Shown here: piece by piece, positions 11,956 through 13,638 of the stretch
How the letters are laid out: every line of letters starts with the position of its first letter
Numbering within the stretch: position 1 is the first letter of the stretch
Assembly (NCBI GenBank): GCA_039184055.1
Contig: JBCDBH010000147.1
Location: 1 to 13,638, forward strand
Reading direction: 5' to 3'
Origin: JBCDBH01 sp039184055
Lineage (GTDB): Bacteria; Acidobacteriota; Thermoanaerobaculia; Multivoradales; J023
Length of the DNA: 13,638 bases
Notes under the pieces: model-generated
What the model saw: the letters and a program-made list of their open reading frames with translations, nothing else
Told to the model about the DNA's origin: nothing
The model's database searches: none
Made by a program: the position numbers and the translations under genes

Positions 11956-13638
11956 TCAGGCTTCGTGTGGAGTCGGGTCGGCGGCTGGCGTCGTGTCGAT
12001 ACCCAAGACTCGACCGACGAGCGCCTTGGCGTCTTCGAGAATGGTGTAGCCCACAGGAACCAAAATAAGGATGATTCCGGTCGCGAAGATCACCCCGAAA
12101 GCCAAAGAGATCGCCATCGGGATCAGAAACTGGGCCTGCAAGCTGCGCTCGAGAATGAGTGGGAGCAAACCGACGAAGGTCGTCAGCGAAGTCAGAAGAA
12201 TCGGTCGAAACCGGATCGCCCCCGCGGCGCGGATCGCTTCGAGCAGTGGCGTCCCAGCGCGATAGGCGCGATTGATGAAATCCACCATCACCAGGCTGTC
12301 GTTGACCACCACCCCGACCAGCGCGACGATCCCGAAGGCGGAGAGGATCGTCACCGTGTGACCGAGCAGCACATGACCCCAGATCGCGCCGATCACGCCG
12401 AAGGGAATGGCACTCATCACGATCAGCGGCTGCAAATACGACCGGAACGGAATCGCCAACAGCGCATAGATCACAAAGAGCGAGATCAAGAAACCGCGCT
12501 GGAGCCCACCCAAGGTTTCCCGCTGATCACGCTGTTGCCCCTCGAGCCGATAGCTCAACCCGGGAGCTTCGGCGAGCAAGCGTGGCAAAAAGCTCGTCTG
12601 TAAATCGGCGATGATCTCGTTGGGATCGTTGATCGTCGTGTCGACGTCGGCAACGACATCGACCGTACGACGGCCATCGGTCCGTACGATCGACGCGAAG
12701 CCACGTCCCATCTCGGCCCGTCCGACCACCGCGAACGGCATCTCGCGTCCGTCGGGTGTTCGGATCCGCATCTCTTGCAGGGTGCTCAAAGACTGACGAT
12801 CACGCTCGGGGTAACGCACCATGACCCGCACATCGTCGCGCCCACGCTGGATCCGCTGCGCCTCCTCACCATAAAAGGCCTGTCGCACCTGACGCGCCAG
12901 GTCCCCCCGGGTGATGCCACAGGCTTCGGCTTCAGAGGTCACGTCGAGCTCGAGCTCTCGTTTGCCCCGCCGGAGCGAATCACCGATATCGACCACCCCT
13001 GGATACCGCGCCAGCTCGGTCTTGAGCTCGGTAGCGGCCCAGCGAAGTTGATCGAGATCGGGACCGGAGAGCCGAATGTCGATCGCACCGCCAGGGGCGA
13101 TCAGCGACGACACGAAGCTCACATCGACGGCATCGGGAATCGGTCCCGTGATGTCGCGCCACCGCCGTACCAGCTCACTGGCGGCGATCCCTCGGGTCTC
13201 GGCGGGAGACAGCTCGACATTGACCTCACCGATATGCCCGCTCGACGCAGTGCCCGGTGTGAACACATTCGCCTGGCGCTGACGAAAGGGTTGCTCACCC
13301 ACCGTGGTCATGACGTGACGAAAGACACTCTCGTGACCACTCGCCGCCAGCTCGCGTTGCAAAGCGAACGCGTTCTCTTCGATCTGCTCGAGCGTGGCGG
13401 CTGTCTGCCGAGCCGGGGTCCCGAGGGGCATGGTGACGTAGACCACCAGGTTGTCCGGTTCCACGCTGGGATAAAAGGCGAAGCCGATCACGTTGGACGT
13501 CATCGCACTGACCGTGATCAAGAGCGCGGCACAGGCGATCGCGACCGTGGTGTAACGCCACGACAACGCCATGTCGAGCACCGGTCGATAAATCCGAGAA
13601 ATGACCCAATCGAGCCCCGCCGCCAAGCGCTCCTGCAC
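11956..13638 (-). CDS. RND-family efflux permease, C-terminal half (runs off the window)
   Basis: The visible 560 residues are the second half of an AcrB/AcrD/AcrF-type inner-membrane pump that uses the proton gradient to export substrates through a periplasmic adaptor and outer-membrane channel. Order: the inter-repeat linker and TM7 (RYTTVAIACAALLITVSAM, about 28-46 of the visible part), the second periplasmic porter/docking loop (about 50-375), then TM8-12 (from about 383), including LVGVVVNDSLVMVDFIN (about 440-456) and RFRPILLTSLTTFVGLLPL. A short polar tail ends PHEA. The VVNDS form of this helix, rather than AcrB-like VVNNA, suggests a subgroup outside classical HAE1 multidrug pumps; substrate is not predictable. 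The 5' half and any adaptor gene lie beyond 13638. TTTTTT follows just after the stop but without a convincing hairpin. Confidence 0.93.
   Translation of the reverse strand: MQERLAAGLDWVISRIYRPVLDMALSWRYTTVAIACAALLITVSAMTSNVIGFAFYPSVEPDNLVVYVTMPLGTPARQTAATLEQIEENAFALQRELAASGHESVFRHVMTTVGEQPFRQRQANVFTPGTASSGHIGEVNVELSPAETRGIAASELVRRWRDITGPIPDAVDVSFVSSLIAPGGAIDIRLSGPDLDQLRWAATELKTELARYPGVVDIGDSLRRGKRELELDVTSEAEACGITRGDLARQVRQAFYGEEAQRIQRGRDDVRVMVRYPERDRQSLSTLQEMRIRTPDGREMPFAVVGRAEMGRGFASIVRTDGRRTVDVVADVDTTINDPNEIIADLQTSFLPRLLAEAPGLSYRLEGQQRDQRETLGGLQRGFLISLFVIYALLAIPFRSYLQPLIVMSAIPFGVIGAIWGHVLLGHTVTILSAFGIVALVGVVVNDSLVMVDFINRAYRAGTPLLEAIRAAGAIRFRPILLTSLTTFVGLLPLILERSLQAQFLIPMAISLAFGVIFATGIILILVPVGYTILEDAKALVGRVLGIDTTPAADPTPHEA

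Noticed and set aside
11743..12603. 286-codon plus-strand open frame across the hydrolase-RND junction
   Set aside because: It is antisense to two well-supported genes, its product is a charged low-complexity chain (rich in Arg, His, Asp, Gln) typical of antisense shadows in GC-rich DNA, and it lacks a family match.

Overview
The window is GC-rich bacterial DNA with strongly GC-biased third codon positions and very dense packing: several neighbouring genes overlap by 4 bases. It reads as a core, vertically inherited chromosome segment followed by a more ordinary accessory stretch. RNase Y with YmdB, a zapA-6S RNA pair, a cysteine-bearing PheS and a short PheT together suggest a deep-branching phylum. 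Acidobacteriota (for example a Thermoanaerobaculia-like lineage) is my best guess, but no rRNA or other decisive marker is present.

Region 1 (1-4053, plus strand) is a translation operon: rpmI (L35), rplT (L20), pheS and pheT. It is preceded by a good sigma70-type promoter whose -35 box sits in the loop of a perfect 11-bp inverted repeat. The first 66 bases look like the start of a divergent OsmC-like gene with no normal start codon. Region 2 (4067-5127) holds a short acidic coiled-coil protein (ZapB-like by position and shape), zapA, and a 6S RNA candidate with its own terminator. Region 3 (5128-7472) is rny-ymdB: a membrane-anchored endoribonuclease overlapping a 2',3'-cyclic-nucleotide phosphodiesterase family gene.

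Region 4 (7469-8547, minus strand) is a two-gene unit, a DUF2721-type membrane protein followed by a small TEX30/KANL3-like alpha/beta hydrolase. Its end overlaps the end of ymdB. Region 5 (8646-10228, plus strand) is a two-gene redox unit, a PIG3-type NAD(P)H quinone oxidoreductase and an AhpD-fold peroxidase-related protein. Region 6 (10234-13638, minus strand) is the C-terminal half of an RND efflux permease, then a secreted two-domain alpha/beta hydrolase closed by a strong intrinsic terminator.

Regions 1-3 link translation, cell division, global transcription control (6S) and RNA turnover in one co-directional run. I see no mobile element, CRISPR array, tRNA or rRNA, and no gap above 300 bases without a gene. 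I found no clear new multi-gene system. The best leads are regulatory: the inverted repeat around the rpmI -35 box, the 6S RNA placed between zapA and rny, and a hairpin presenting the rny Shine-Dalgarno sequence.
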